DNA from: [Clostridium] celerecrescens 18A
Lineage (GTDB): Bacteria; Bacillota; Clostridia; Lachnospirales; Lachnospiraceae
Reading direction: 5' to 3'
Assembly (NCBI RefSeq): GCF_002797975.1
Contig: NZ_PGET01000001.1
Location: forward strand, 4,762,001-4,826,000
DNA length: 64,000 nucleotides
Shown here: positions 8,183 through 17,874 of the stretch, one piece after another
Layout of the letters: the number at the start of each line of letters is the position of its first letter
Position numbering within the stretch: the first letter of the stretch is position 1
Program-made: the position numbers and the translations under genes
Notes under the pieces: generated by a model
The model's database searches: none
Told to the model about the DNA's origin: nothing
What the model saw: the letters and a program-made list of their open reading frames with translations, nothing else

Positions 8183-9811
8183 ATGAAAAGATTTTCTATG
8201 AAGAGTGCAGCATTCCTGTTAGCATCTGTCATGGTGCTGGGAGGTCTTACTGCCTGCGGAGGAAAGGACCCGGTAGCAGAAACCACCACAGCTGCGAATG
8301 CCAGTTCAGCAGGCGGATCTAATGACGGAGCCGGAGAAACGGCTGCAGGAGGGGAAAACACATTTACTTATGCAATTGCAGGGGATCCGGGCGCTAATGT
8401 AAATGTAATTACAACCAGCGACCGTTTCGGCCTTATGACTATTAAAATGATCTATTCCCCGTTATATATGTACAATGCAGATGGAATCAATTATTTCCTG
8501 GCAAAGAGCATAGACACCTCTGATGACAAACTGACTTATACCATGCACCTTCGTGATGATGTAAAATGGTCTGATGGAGAGAAATTCACTGCTGATGACG
8601 TTGTCTTTACCTTTGAAGCCATGGCAGATGAGAAAAACGCAGGCTGGGCATATTCTCAGTTGGTATTCCCTGAAGGAGCAGTTAAAATCGAAAAGCTCGA
8701 TGACTATACGGTTTCCCTCACCATGCCTTTTGTTAACTCCGCTGCAGTGGAAATGTTTTCCCAGATATTCATTATGCCAAAGCATATCTATGAAAACGTG
8801 GAGAACTTTGAAAACAATGACGTAAACACCAAGCCGGTCGGTACAGGACCTTATGTAATGGCAGAATATTCCCCAGGCTCCTATGTGAAATTCACAAAGA
8901 ATGAGAATTACTTCTTAGGTGCTCCTTCTATTGATAATTTTGTATACCGGATCATTGAAAATGAAAATACAGCCATGACAGCCATTCAGAGCGGGGAAGT
9001 AAACGCCTGGATCGGTACTCCTGCGCAGGTGGCACAGATGAACCTGGATGCAGCCAATCTGACGGTTTACCCATACCAGGAAGGCCGTGTGGGATATATG
9101 ATGATAAATGCAAACCGTATAAAGGATGAAAACTTGAGGAAAGCGATCTTCTATGCCCTGGATAAAAAGGCCATTGCAGACGCAGCACTTTTAGATCCCC
9201 AGTATTATGACCTGCCATGGAGCTTCATGCCTCCCAACAGCCAGTATTTTACGGAGGATGTGGAGAAATACGAGCAGAATCTGGATAAATCCAAAGAGCT
9301 TCTTGCAGCTTCCGGTGTAACAAATCCGGAATTGACACTTGCCTATAACGCTTCCGACAGCCTCCAGTCCACTTCTGCCATCATGATACAGGAACAGCTT
9401 CAGAAGGCAGGAATTAAGGTGAACTTAACCGGCGTTGATTCAACGGCCCTCAGCCAGCAGATGAAGCAGGCGGATAATCCTTATGATATGTATTTTGGCG
9501 GATATATCATGGGCATTGACCCGGATACGTTCTCAAGCTTATTTGAATCAGGTGCCCCATACAATTATATGCATTACGACTATCCTGAGATGAATGACCT
9601 TTTTGCCCAGGGCCGAAAGGAAACAGACGATGCAAAGCGTAAAGAAATCTATACAACGATCCAGCAGAAACTGCAGGATACCGCTTGCTTCTATCCTCTG
9701 TATTCCAATAAACGCCTTCTTGTAGTATCCAAAAACGTATCAGGAATTGAAGAGTCAAAGCTGGTTCCTGTTTATACCTTTGAGGATACTTCCAAACTAC
9801 AGATGAAGTAA
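8183..9811 (+). CDS. Oligopeptide/dipeptide ABC transporter substrate-binding lipoprotein
   Basis: This is the extracytoplasmic binding protein (SBP_bac_5 family) of the transporter encoded by the next four genes. The protein has 542 residues. A lipoprotein signal ends in GGLTAC (Cys25), followed by a low-complexity Ala/Thr/Gly/Ser linker up to about residue 58. The family signature region YTMHLRDDVKWSDGEKFTADDV lies near residues 115-135. AAAGGAG precedes the ATG. The ligand cannot be read from sequence; peptides are usual, but nickel, sugars or opines are possible for this family. Confidence 0.88.
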   Translation: MKRFSMKSAAFLLASVMVLGGLTACGGKDPVAETTTAANASSAGGSNDGAGETAAGGENTFTYAIAGDPGANVNVITTSDRFGLMTIKMIYSPLYMYNADGINYFLAKSIDTSDDKLTYTMHLRDDVKWSDGEKFTADDVVFTFEAMADEKNAGWAYSQLVFPEGAVKIEKLDDYTVSLTMPFVNSAAVEMFSQIFIMPKHIYENVENFENNDVNTKPVGTGPYVMAEYSPGSYVKFTKNENYFLGAPSIDNFVYRIIENENTAMTAIQSGEVNAWIGTPAQVAQMNLDAANLTVYPYQEGRVGYMMINANRIKDENLRKAIFYALDKKAIADAALLDPQYYDLPWSFMPPNSQYFTEDVEKYEQNLDKSKELLAASGVTNPELTLAYNASDSLQSTSAIMIQEQLQKAGIKVNLTGVDSTALSQQMKQADNPYDMYFGGYIMGIDPDTFSSLFESGAPYNYMHYDYPEMNDLFAQGRKETDDAKRKEIYTTIQQKLQDTACFYPLYSNKRLLVVSKNVSGIEESKLVPVYTFEDTSKLQMK

Positions 9812-9934
9812 TGATGTCAGCAGATGCGTAAGCAGCAGAAATGGTGCGTCGTGGATCAGCTGTGAAGAGGAAAGGGTGTTCTGCTGCTGGAATCCTGCGG
9901 CAGACACCTCTTTCTATATATAAGGAGAAACCAT

Positions 9935-10888
9935 ATGGCGAAATATATATTAAGACGGATATTAACAGCCATACCCATGGTCCTTTTAATCACAATTCTA
10001 TGTTTTGCTTTGATGCATTTTGCACCGTATAATGCCATTGATGCAATGACAACACCAAAGATGTCTCCGGAAACAATTGAATTGATTAAGGCCAAATATG
10101 GGTACGACAAGCCTCTGTTCATCCAGTATTTACGCTGGCTGAACGGGATATTGAACGGGAATTTTGGATATTCCATCGTAACCAAGCAAAGCATTGCCGG
10201 GGATCTTGCAGTGAGGATTCCAAACACCATAAAACTGGTTCTACCAGCCTATGGAACCGCTTATATTCTGGCAATCATCCTGGGGCTTTTGGCAGGCTCC
10301 CACAAGAATAAGGCAGCAGACAAAGTGATCGACGGAATCTCTTCCGTAGCGATCGCCGTTCCTTCCTTCTGGTTTTCCATGCTTTTGATTTTTGTCCTGG
10401 GTTATAAGCTTAAGCTTCTTCCCATTGTAGGAATGCATTCCGTAGGAAAGGAAGCTTCTGTGGCGGATTTTCTAAGGCATTTTATTATGCCTTTTATCAC
10501 CCTTACTTTTACATTTTTACCGGCCAATGTTAAATTCGTCCGTTCTTCCACAGTTACCCAGTTTTCTGAGGACTATGTGCTGGTTCAGCGGGCCTTTGGT
10601 GCTTCCAGAGGAGAAATCATGTTTAAACATGTCTGTAAGAACGTCCTACTTCCCATTATTACAAGGCTGGGCATGGCTCTTCAGCTGCTGGTAACAGGAG
10701 CCATCATTACGGAAACCGTATTTGGGTGGCCGGGTGTCGGACCTTATTTTATCAAGGCGATCCAGGGCATGGATTATCCCATCGTCATGATCATACTGGT
10801 CTTATCCTCTTCCCTCGTGATTCTTGGTAACCTTCTGTCGGATATCCTTTACTGTATCACGGATCCGCGAATCAGGGAAATGGGGTGA
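9935..10888 (+). CDS. ABC transporter permease, OppB/DppB type
   Basis: This membrane permease has 317 residues. It starts with the typical MAKYILRRILTAIPMVLL segment, has six hydrophobic segments, and carries an EAA-type loop around FGASRGEIMFKHV (about residues 219-231). The C-terminus ending in LYCITDPRIREMG is standard for the OppB subfamily. The ribosome site is AAGGAG. It pairs with the OppC-type permease 6 bases downstream. A gap of 123 bases separates it from the SBP gene, with no clear terminator in it. Confidence 0.88.
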   Translation: MAKYILRRILTAIPMVLLITILCFALMHFAPYNAIDAMTTPKMSPETIELIKAKYGYDKPLFIQYLRWLNGILNGNFGYSIVTKQSIAGDLAVRIPNTIKLVLPAYGTAYILAIILGLLAGSHKNKAADKVIDGISSVAIAVPSFWFSMLLIFVLGYKLKLLPIVGMHSVGKEASVADFLRHFIMPFITLTFTFLPANVKFVRSSTVTQFSEDYVLVQRAFGASRGEIMFKHVCKNVLLPIITRLGMALQLLVTGAIITETVFGWPGVGPYFIKAIQGMDYPIVMIILVLSSSLVILGNLLSDILYCITDPRIREMG

Positions 10889-10894
10889 CAGAAG

Positions 10895-11779
10895 ATGAAA
10901 AGAAACGAAGTGAACAAAAAGAAGAGCAGGTCCGTGAGAGTGGACAGCGTATTCCTGGCATTAAAGCATGATAAGGCGGCAGTCATTTCCCTGATTCTTT
11001 TGGGACTAATCATTTTATTTGCACTCATTGCACCCCTTCTTCCTGTGGAACCTAATGCTACCAATATTGCAAACCGTCTTCAGCCTCCGTCAGCCGGACA
11101 CTGGTTCGGGACCGATGAAGTTGGACGGGATTATTTTGCCAGAGTTATCTACGGTGGCCGGGTTTCCCTGCTGGTTGGATTTCTGGCCATGTTAACAAGC
11201 CTTACCATCGGTGTGGCGGTGGGAACCATTTCCGGCTTTTGCGGAGGAATGGTGGATATGGTTCTCATGCGCATTGTAGACGTCCTGTATTCGATTCCGT
11301 GGATGATCCTTGTTACCGTTGTCAGCCTCTTTTTAAGGCCAGGATTAAAGTCCATCATTCTGGTCATCGGCTTTTTTACCTGGATGGAGATTGCCAGGCT
11401 GGTGCGGGCCGAGACCCTTTCCCTTAAAGAAAGAGAGTTCATCCTTTATGCTGAGTTTTCCGGTGTGGGTATCTGGAAAATTATTATTAGCCATATCATC
11501 CCTTCCGTATTTCCTACGATCATAGTTTCAGCGACCACAAGCATGGCTAATGCAATTATGACAGAGTCATCCTTAAGCTTCCTGGGAGTTGGTATCCAGC
11601 AGCCGATGTCTTCCTGGGGAAGCCTTTTACAAAACGCCCAGGGAACCATGCAGAATACCTTTTACATGGCACTGATCCCGGGACTTCTGATCATCATTAC
11701 GATATTTGCTTTTAATAAGCTGGGAAATCTGCTCCGGGTTTTCGTGGAACCGAAAATTATGAACGACGAAAAAGAATAA
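10895..11779 (+). CDS. ABC transporter permease, OppC/DppC type
   Basis: This second permease of the peptide transporter has 294 residues. The N-terminal segment after the first membrane helix carries the family motif GHWFGTDEVGRDYFARVIYG (about residues 68-87). The EAA loop is around AEFSGVGIWKIIISHI, and SSLSFLGVGIQQPMSSWG near residue 230 is the classic OppC signature. It starts 6 bases after oppB and is followed within 16 bases by the first ATPase, so it is surely in the same operon. Confidence 0.88.
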   Translation: MKRNEVNKKKSRSVRVDSVFLALKHDKAAVISLILLGLIILFALIAPLLPVEPNATNIANRLQPPSAGHWFGTDEVGRDYFARVIYGGRVSLLVGFLAMLTSLTIGVAVGTISGFCGGMVDMVLMRIVDVLYSIPWMILVTVVSLFLRPGLKSIILVIGFFTWMEIARLVRAETLSLKEREFILYAEFSGVGIWKIIISHIIPSVFPTIIVSATTSMANAIMTESSLSFLGVGIQQPMSSWGSLLQNAQGTMQNTFYMALIPGLLIIITIFAFNKLGNLLRVFVEPKIMNDEKE

Positions 11780-11795
11780 AGGGAGGAAACAGGAA

Positions 11796-12815
11796 TTGGA
11801 AGAGATAAAGAAAAACAATGATAAAATCCTGTCCGTCCAAAATGTGCATACCACCTTCCGCACCCACGGGAAATCGGTAAAGGCGGTTCGCGGCGTAAGC
11901 TTTTATGCGGGCCATCAGGAAATTCTGGCTGTTGTGGGGGAATCAGGCAGCGGTAAAAGCGTTCTGATGAAATCTATCCTGGGTCTGATGCCGGAAAATG
12001 CAGAGGTCACTGCGGACCAGATATTATTTATGGATAAGAACATACTTGAAATGACACCGGATCAGCAAAGAAAGATGAGGGGAAAAGAGATCGCCATGGT
12101 TTTCCAGGACCCCATGACGGCTTTGAATCCTTTGAGAACCATCGGTTTTCATCTGACAGAGGTGTTGAAACGCCACAGGGGAATGGATAAGCGTGCCGCT
12201 CAGAAGGAAGCAATTGCAGTTTTGGAACAGGTGGGAATCCCGTCTCCGGAAAAGAGACTGAATCAGTATCCACATGAATTTTCCGGAGGTATGAGACAGA
12301 GGGTGCTGATTGCTATGGCCCTTTGCTGCCGGCCGAAGCTGCTGATCGCAGATGAGCCGACTACGGCTCTTGATGTTACCATTCAGGCCCAGATCCTGGA
12401 ACTCTTGAAAAAACTGCAGGATGAATCGGGAATGAGTATCATACTCATCACTCATGATCTGGGTGTGGTGGCAAGCTTAAGCCGCCGGATCATGGTTATG
12501 TATGGCGGACTTATGATGGAAGAGGGGCTTACCGAAGAAATCTTTTATTCGCCTAAGCATCCCTATACCAGAGCCCTCCTTCAGGCAATTCCCAAACCTC
12601 AGACAGGGGACCGGAAGCGGCTGGAACCAATCCCGGGAATGGCTCCGTCCTTAATCGATCCCCCGGATGGATGTCCGTTTGCTGAGCGGTGTAAATTTGC
12701 CTGTGAACAATGTGAAAAGGGAATTCCCAAGTACCGGGTATATTCGGACACCCAGAGAGCCATGTGTATCTTTTCAGCAGAGGAACTGGATGCAAGGGAA
12801 AGGAAGGTAGACTGA
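11796..12815 (+). CDS. Peptide ABC transporter ATP-binding protein, OppD/DppD type
   Basis: This is one of the two ATPases of the transporter, with 339 residues. The Walker A motif is GESGSGKS (about residues 50-57), the signature is [17 protein letters not shown], the Walker B is [12 protein letters not shown], and the switch His is in ITHDLG. The C-terminal Cys-rich oligopeptide/dipeptide extension ([16 protein letters not shown]) is present. The start is a TTG at 11796 with GGGAGG about 8 bases upstream; no better ATG exists nearby. The next gene begins 2 bases after the stop codon. Confidence 0.87.
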   Translation: MEEIKKNNDKILSVQNVHTTFRTHGKSVKAVRGVSFYAGHQEILAVVGESGSGKSVLMKSILGLMPENAEVTADQILFMDKNILEMTPDQQRKMRGKEIAMVFQDPMTALNPLRTIGFHLTEVLKRHRGMDKRAAQKEAIAVLEQVGIPSPEKRLNQYPHEFSGGMRQRVLIAMALCCRPKLLIADEPTTALDVTIQAQILELLKKLQDESGMSIILITHDLGVVASLSRRIMVMYGGLMMEEGLTEEIFYSPKHPYTRALLQAIPKPQTGDRKRLEPIPGMAPSLIDPPDGCPFAERCKFACEQCEKGIPKYRVYSDTQRAMCIFSAEELDARERKVD

Positions 12816-12816
12816 T

Positions 12817-13809
12817 ATGGATAACAGGAACCAGGAAATCCTGCTGGAAGCCAGGGAGGTTTGTAAATATTTTCCTGCCAAGGACTTTTTCGGTCGTAAG
12901 AAGGCAGAGGTAAAGGCAGTGGACGGAGTGAATCTTACCATCCGAAAAGGGGAAACCTTTGGATTGGTAGGAGAATCCGGCTGCGGGAAATCCACTTTAG
13001 GACGGACCTTAATCCGTATGTACGATCCCACCAGCGGGTCTATCCTGTTTAAGGGGCAGGATATCACCAGGGTAAAGGGCAGTAAGTTACTACCTATCCA
13101 CCGGCAGATGCAGATCATTTTCCAGGATCCCTATTCCGCCCTGGATCCTCATCACAATGTGCGGGAGATCATTGGAGAGTCCATGGCGGCGGTGTCTGGC
13201 ATAGCGGCAAGCGAGATGGACGGCAGAATCGAAGAGATGCTTAAAAAGGTTGGAATGAAGCCGGATGACATGTACAAATATGCCTATGAGTTTTCGGGAG
13301 GCCAGCGTCAGAGGATCGGAATTGCGAGGGCATTGGCAGTGGAACCGGAATTTTTACTCTGTGACGAACCGATCTCGGCCCTTGATGTTTCCATTCAGGC
13401 ACAGGTGGTGAACATGCTGGAGGATTTACAGGAGGAGATGGGGCTTACTTATCTGTTTGTCGCTCATGATCTGTCCATGGTACGCCATATTTCCACACGG
13501 ATCGGCGTCATGTATCTGGGCCGGCTGGTGGAGATCGCAGACTGCGACGAACTGTATGAAAATCCTCTTCATCCTTATACAAAAGCCCTTCTTTCCGCTA
13601 TACCGGTAGCTGATCCGCAGCTCTCTGCAAAGTCAAAGCGGCTGATGCTTCATGGGGAACTTCCAAGTCCCATGCAAGTGCCTTCCGGCTGCCATTTCCA
13701 TACCAGATGTATGTATGCCAGGGAAGAATGCAGCAGGGATATTCCGGAGATGAAAGAGGTTTCATCCGGGCATTTTGTGGCATGCTCTTGTCTGCCAATT
13801 AAAGGATAA
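12817..13809 (+). CDS. Peptide ABC transporter ATP-binding protein, OppF/DppF type
   Basis: This is the partner ATPase, with 330 residues. Motifs are GESGCGKSTLGRT (Walker A), FSGGQRQRIGIARAL (signature), LCDEPISALD (Walker B) and VAHDLSMVRH (switch). The HPYTKALLSA segment and a C-terminal Cys cluster (GCHFHTRCMYAREEC) are typical of OppF. It closes the five-gene transporter operon; the next promoter follows within 15 bases. Confidence 0.88.
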   Translation: MDNRNQEILLEAREVCKYFPAKDFFGRKKAEVKAVDGVNLTIRKGETFGLVGESGCGKSTLGRTLIRMYDPTSGSILFKGQDITRVKGSKLLPIHRQMQIIFQDPYSALDPHHNVREIIGESMAAVSGIAASEMDGRIEEMLKKVGMKPDDMYKYAYEFSGGQRQRIGIARALAVEPEFLLCDEPISALDVSIQAQVVNMLEDLQEEMGLTYLFVAHDLSMVRHISTRIGVMYLGRLVEIADCDELYENPLHPYTKALLSAIPVADPQLSAKSKRLMLHGELPSPMQVPSGCHFHTRCMYAREECSRDIPEMKEVSSGHFVACSCLPIKG

Positions 13810-13823
13810 AACGAAAATAATCC

Positions 13824-13852
13824 TTGACTTTTCAAATAAAACTTTTTATAAT
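13824..13852 (+). promoter_or_regulatory. Strong sigma-A promoter before the amino-acid ABC operon
   Basis: TTGACT (13824-13829), a 17-bp spacer and TATAAT (13847-13852) form a near-consensus promoter just after the oppF stop codon. Confidence 0.8.
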
Positions 13853-13877
13853 AACAACAATTAAAAAAGACTAAGCA

Positions 13878-13916
13878 AAGACGCTTAAGACATTCAAACT
13901 CTAAGGCGTCTTTTTG
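13878..13916 (+). terminator. Hairpin with T-run directly downstream of the promoter (leader attenuator?)
   Basis: AAGACGC (13878-13884) pairs with GCGTCTT (13905-13911), the stem extends through TTAAGA/TCTAAG with a small bulge, and TTTTTG follows. Because it lies about 20 bases after the predicted transcription start, it may attenuate the operon that follows; it could also serve as the opp operon terminator. Confidence 0.65.
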
Positions 13917-13994
13917 CATATTTTTAGGATGAAATAAAGAACGCCTTGTGTCCAAAAGACATAAACAAGAAATAAGAGGAAAGGGGATGGAATT

Positions 13995-14726
13995 ATGCCA
14001 GATATGGTGAAAGTTGAAAACTTAAAGAAGAACTTCGGAGATTTAGAGGTTTTAAAGGATATAAGCCTGACAGTAAAGGAGGGCGAAAAGCTGGTCATCA
14101 TCGGACCCTCCGGCTCAGGGAAGTCCACCTTTATCCGCTGCATCAACTACTTAGAGGAACCAACCAGCGGAAAGATAACCGTGGCAGGCACAGAAGTAAC
14201 AAAAAAGAACCATTTGGAAATGGCTAAAAAGTATTCCTCCATGGTCTTTCAGCAATTCAATTTATATCCCCATCTCACTGTCTTAGAAAATCTGACTTTA
14301 GCACCCATTAAGCTGCAGCATGTTCCCAAGGAAGAGGCAAAGAAGAATGCCATCAAATGCCTGGAACGAGTCGGTTTAAAGGAAAAGGCGGGAAATTATC
14401 CGGTCCAGCTCTCCGGCGGTCAGCAGCAGAGAGTGGCCATAGCCAGGGCTTTATGCACCAAACAGCCCTTAATACTCTTTGATGAGCCTACCTCTGCACT
14501 GGATCCTGAGATGGTTCAGGAGGTTTTAAATGTTATGGTGGAGCTGGCTCATGAGAACATTACCATGATCTGTGTGACTCATGAAATGGGCTTTGCACGT
14601 CAGGTAGCAGACCGGGTGATCTTCATGGATGGAGGCTATATCCTGGAAGAGGGAACACCGGAACACTTTTTTGAATGTCCGGAACATGAGCGGACCAAAG
14701 CGTTTTTAAGCAAGATCCTTCATTAG
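13995..14726 (+). CDS. glnQ: Polar amino-acid ABC transporter ATPase
   Basis: This ATPase of the PAAT family has 243 residues. Motifs are GPSGSGKST (about residues 37-45), the Q-loop [17 protein letters not shown], the signature [15 protein letters not shown], Walker [15 protein letters not shown] and the His of [20 protein letters not shown] stands upstream of the ATG. It is the first gene of an operon with a binding protein and two permeases. The gene symbol reflects the family; the substrate could be glutamine, glutamate or another polar amino acid. Confidence 0.88.
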   Translation: MPDMVKVENLKKNFGDLEVLKDISLTVKEGEKLVIIGPSGSGKSTFIRCINYLEEPTSGKITVAGTEVTKKNHLEMAKKYSSMVFQQFNLYPHLTVLENLTLAPIKLQHVPKEEAKKNAIKCLERVGLKEKAGNYPVQLSGGQQQRVAIARALCTKQPLILFDEPTSALDPEMVQEVLNVMVELAHENITMICVTHEMGFARQVADRVIFMDGGYILEEGTPEHFFECPEHERTKAFLSKILH

Positions 14727-14765
14727 GATGTTGATTAAATTATATTAATGAGGAGGGAACCAATT

Positions 14766-15656
14766 ATGATGAAGAAAATGTTATCACTTGCCCTTGCTTT
14801 TGCGACTGTGGCATCTTTAACCGCATGCGGCGCAAAGGCTCCGGAGGCCACCACAGCTGCTCCGGCAGAATCAACTGCAAAGGAAGGAGCGGAAGGCTCA
14901 GATGCAGCAGGCGAAAAAGCGGCAGCAGACGTACAGAAAATTATTGACCGCGGAGTTTTAAAGGTTGGCTGCAAGGCAGATATTCCAAAGTTCAGCTTAC
15001 AGAATACGGCAACCGGAGAATATGAAGGCTTTGAAGATGACCTGGCTTATGAGATTGCCGGCTCGATTTTCGGATGCACCGCTGATGAAGCGAAAGAAAA
15101 GAAGCTGGTAGAATTCCAGGGCGTGACCGCTAAGACAAGAGGACCTCTCTTAGAGAACGGTGAGATCGATCTGGTTATCGCTACCTTTACCATTACACCG
15201 GAAAGAAAAGAAACTTATAACTTCTCCACCCCATATTTTACCGATGCGGTAGGACTTCTGGTTAATAAGAGTTCCGGGATCGAGTCCATCGAAGATCTGA
15301 ATGGCAAGATCATCGGTGTTGCCCAGTCTTCTACGACAAAGGACGGCTTTAAGAAATACGTTGATGAAAAGGGATACAAGGTAAATCCTCAGTTCCAGGA
15401 GTTTGACGGTTACCCGGCACTGGCTCAGGCGCTGGCAACCAATCAGATCGACTGCTTCTCCGTAGACCGTGCGATTCTGGCCGGCTATTTAAACGACGGA
15501 AACCAGATCTTACAGGACCGGTTCGCGGAACAGGATTATGGTGTTGCAGCAGCAAAAGAGAATGCAGGGCTTGCAGCTCTTGTTGACGAAAAAGTTACTT
15601 CCATGATTTCTGACGGTTCTCTTATGAATCTTCAGGACAAATGGGGCCTGCAGTAA
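14766..15656 (+). CDS. Amino-acid ABC transporter substrate-binding lipoprotein
   Basis: This SBP_bac_3 family protein has about 296 residues. The signal peptide ends in ASLTAC, followed by an Ala/Glu-rich linker. The mature part shows FEDDLAYEIAGSIFG, LENGEIDLVIATFTITPERK (the typical sugar-free ligand loop with the Arg that binds the amino-acid carboxylate) and GLLVNKSSG. I chose 14766 because GAGGAGGG lies about 9 bases upstream; the in-frame ATG at 14748 precedes that site. The ligand cannot be fixed from sequence. Confidence 0.87.
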   Translation: MMKKMLSLALAFATVASLTACGAKAPEATTAAPAESTAKEGAEGSDAAGEKAAADVQKIIDRGVLKVGCKADIPKFSLQNTATGEYEGFEDDLAYEIAGSIFGCTADEAKEKKLVEFQGVTAKTRGPLLENGEIDLVIATFTITPERKETYNFSTPYFTDAVGLLVNKSSGIESIEDLNGKIIGVAQSSTTKDGFKKYVDEKGYKVNPQFQEFDGYPALAQALATNQIDCFSVDRAILAGYLNDGNQILQDRFAEQDYGVAAAKENAGLAALVDEKVTSMISDGSLMNLQDKWGLQ

Positions 15657-15680
15657 ACCCTTATGTAAAGGATAGATGAC

Positions 15681-16415
15681 ATGATAAAAGGTCTTTTTGA
15701 TGCAAAACGCTGGAATGCCCTGTTTCAGGCATTTCCTGAATATTATATACCGGGCTTTCTTATGACGCTTAAAATATCACTAGTGGGGCTGGCCGTTGCG
15801 CTGGTCCTGGGAGTGATATTTGGTATGTTTTCCACGGCTAAATTTAAGCCATTAAAGATAATTTCACGAATTTATGTGGAATTCATACAGAATACGCCTC
15901 TGGCTTTGCAGGTATTGTGCTATTATTCTGTGCTGCCTATGGTATTTTCCAGTTCAGGTTTCAGGATTCCTAAGTTCGTACTGGGCGTGATCGGGGTAGG
16001 TGTCTATCATGGTGCCTATATATCAGAGGTCATAAGGACCGGAATTGAAGCCATACCAAAAGGCCAGTCCGAGGCAGCTTCGTCTCAGGGCTTTTCCTAT
16101 CTGGAAACCATGTATCATATCATTCTGCCTCAGACTATAAAGATTATTATGCCGCCTCTTGCGAATCAGGCGCTGAATCTGGTGAAGAATACCTCCATTC
16201 TGGCTATGGTGGCCGGTATGGACCTTATGTATTTTACGGATTCCTGGGGAGCTGACCGGGGATACTTTGCCCAGGCGTATTTTACAAGCGCCGTGATGTA
16301 TTTTATCATCTGTTTCCCATTGGCAAGGCTGGCCCGTTATCTGGAAATCAGATCCATGCGGCTGCCCGTAGCAAAAACGCTTGATATAAAGGCAGATGAG
16401 GAGGCAGCATGTTAG
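15681..16415 (+). CDS. Amino-acid ABC transporter permease (HisM/GlnP type), first subunit
   Basis: This membrane permease has 244 residues. Several hydrophobic segments flank the family motif EFIQNTPLALQVLCYY, and the EAA loop is GQSEAASSQGFSYLETMYHIILPQ (about residues 130-153). It starts 25 bases after the SBP gene and its end overlaps the second permease by 7 bases, indicating translational coupling. Confidence 0.87.
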   Translation: MIKGLFDAKRWNALFQAFPEYYIPGFLMTLKISLVGLAVALVLGVIFGMFSTAKFKPLKIISRIYVEFIQNTPLALQVLCYYSVLPMVFSSSGFRIPKFVLGVIGVGVYHGAYISEVIRTGIEAIPKGQSEAASSQGFSYLETMYHIILPQTIKIIMPPLANQALNLVKNTSILAMVAGMDLMYFTDSWGADRGYFAQAYFTSAVMYFIICFPLARLARYLEIRSMRLPVAKTLDIKADEEAAC

Positions 16416-17071
16416 AATTATTTCATCAGATATTTACACCGGCCAATGTGACTTTCATGCTGAAGGGCTTGAGAATGACGGTCATGATTGCCGTTCTTGC
16501 CACCGTTATCAGTACATTTTTCGGAACGATCCTGGCTCTTATCAGGACCTATTCATCAGGAAAATGGAAGTGGGCAGGAGGGCTCGTGGCTGCCTATACG
16601 GAATTTTTTCGCTGTACCCCAAATCTTTTGTGGATACTTTGGATCTATTTTACGGTGAAGGGGAATAAGGTAGGAGTATCAGTATTTGCGATTTCCCTTT
16701 TCACCTCAGCGGTCATGGCTGAAATATTCCGGGGGGGCTTAAACTCCATTCCAAAGGGGCAGTTCGAGGGAGCCCAGTCTCAGGGATTCAGCTTCATAGA
16801 GACTCTTATATTTATCGTGCTTCCCCAGATGTATAAGAAGGTGCTTCCGGCTCTGCTCAGCCAGGTGATCACCATCATCAAGGACACTTCCTTCTTAAAG
16901 ATGGTCGATGTGGCGGAGTTTATGAGAAACTGCTCCGTTGTTCTTGGAAGCATTTACGATGTCAGAGGTATGCTGCTTTTATTCGGCTTTGAGGCTCTCT
17001 GCTATTTTACCATCTGCTTTGCACTTAGCTGCGCGGTGAGGGGATATCAGAAAACCATTGTGACTGGTTAG
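16409..17071 (+). CDS. Amino-acid ABC transporter permease (HisM/GlnP type), second subunit
   Basis: This permease has 220 residues and forms the heterodimer partner of the upstream one. The family motif is YTEFFRCTPNLLWILWIYF and the EAA loop is GQFEGAQSQGFSFIETLIF. The ATG at 16409 sits inside the end of the preceding gene with GAGGAGG upstream. A second open frame at 16396-16668 is a shadow. Confidence 0.87.
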   Translation: MLELFHQIFTPANVTFMLKGLRMTVMIAVLATVISTFFGTILALIRTYSSGKWKWAGGLVAAYTEFFRCTPNLLWILWIYFTVKGNKVGVSVFAISLFTSAVMAEIFRGGLNSIPKGQFEGAQSQGFSFIETLIFIVLPQMYKKVLPALLSQVITIIKDTSFLKMVDVAEFMRNCSVVLGSIYDVRGMLLLFGFEALCYFTICFALSCAVRGYQKTIVTG

Positions 17072-17087
17072 GGAGGATCATCTCGTT

Positions 17088-17684
17088 ATGAAAAAGTTTA
17101 CAATCACCATTACCCGTGAATTCGGAAGCCTTGGGCGTTCCATCGCCAAGGAGCTGTCCAGAGAGCTGGGAGTGGAATTCTATGACCGTGATATTGTGGA
17201 GGAGGTTGCAAAGCAGTTAAACCTTCCTGTCTCCACGGTCAGCGATGAAGAAGAAAAGTCAAAGCAAAGCTTTTTGCCCCGCATGTTTCCTTTGGGAACT
17301 GACGAAACTTATATCCAGGACATTATTTTTGATGTTCAAAAAGGTATTATTCTGGATCTGGCCAAAAAGTCCAGCTGCATCCTGGTAGGAAGATGCTCGG
17401 ATTACTTACTGGAAAAGGAAAAGAACAACATCAATATATTCATTTATGCCCCTTATGAAAAAAGGCTGGAAAACTGTGTGAACACTCTTGGCATGACTGA
17501 GAGCGAAGCGAAACGAATGATCGCCTCCGTAGATAAGGCCAGAAACGCTTATCATAAGAAATACGCCGGTTATCTGCCAGGTGATCCGGAGCATAAGAAT
17601 TTAATGATCGACTCTTCCCTTCTTGGAGTTTCAGGAACTGCAAAGCTGATCGCTGAGATTGTGCACCAGCTGTATAGTGTATAG
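17088..17684 (+). CDS. Cytidylate-kinase-like P-loop protein
   Basis: This protein has 198 residues and belongs to the cytidylate kinase-like family (AAA_26 type). The N-terminus has TITREFGSLGRSIAKELS with a variant P-loop (GSLGRS), then EFYDRDIVEEVA, a core typical of this group, and CILVGRCSDYLL before the second half. Its role is not established; true Cmk proteins have a canonical GPAGSGKS loop and a longer NMP-binding insert. It starts 16 bases after the amino-acid permease and shares its operon, which is followed by a terminator. A regulatory or nucleotide-sensing role is possible but is inference. Confidence 0.8.
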   Translation: MKKFTITITREFGSLGRSIAKELSRELGVEFYDRDIVEEVAKQLNLPVSTVSDEEEKSKQSFLPRMFPLGTDETYIQDIIFDVQKGIILDLAKKSSCILVGRCSDYLLEKEKNNINIFIYAPYEKRLENCVNTLGMTESEAKRMIASVDKARNAYHKKYAGYLPGDPEHKNLMIDSSLLGVSGTAKLIAEIVHQLYSV

Positions 17685-17706
17685 AATAGGAAGCTTTTGC
17701 AAATAC

Positions 17707-17764
17707 AGGCCATTTTGGCGAAATGCGGGTGAATGCCCGGTTTTTCGCTGAAATGGTCTGTTTT
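17707..17764 (+). terminator. Terminator of the amino-acid ABC operon
   Basis: A long hairpin pairs AGGCCATTTTGGCGAAA (from 17707) with TTTCGCTGAAATGGTCT (ending 17759), using three G-U pairs, and encloses a second stem CGGG/CCCG. GTTTTGTTG follows. Confidence 0.75.
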
Positions 17765-17874
17765 GTTGACATGGAGGATAACCAGGGATAAAATTGGATA
17801 AAAGAACAGGCTGGCAGGGATTGGGTGAGGAAGCCTGACCGCCTGAAAATATACGTCGGCAGGAGGAAAGGAAA

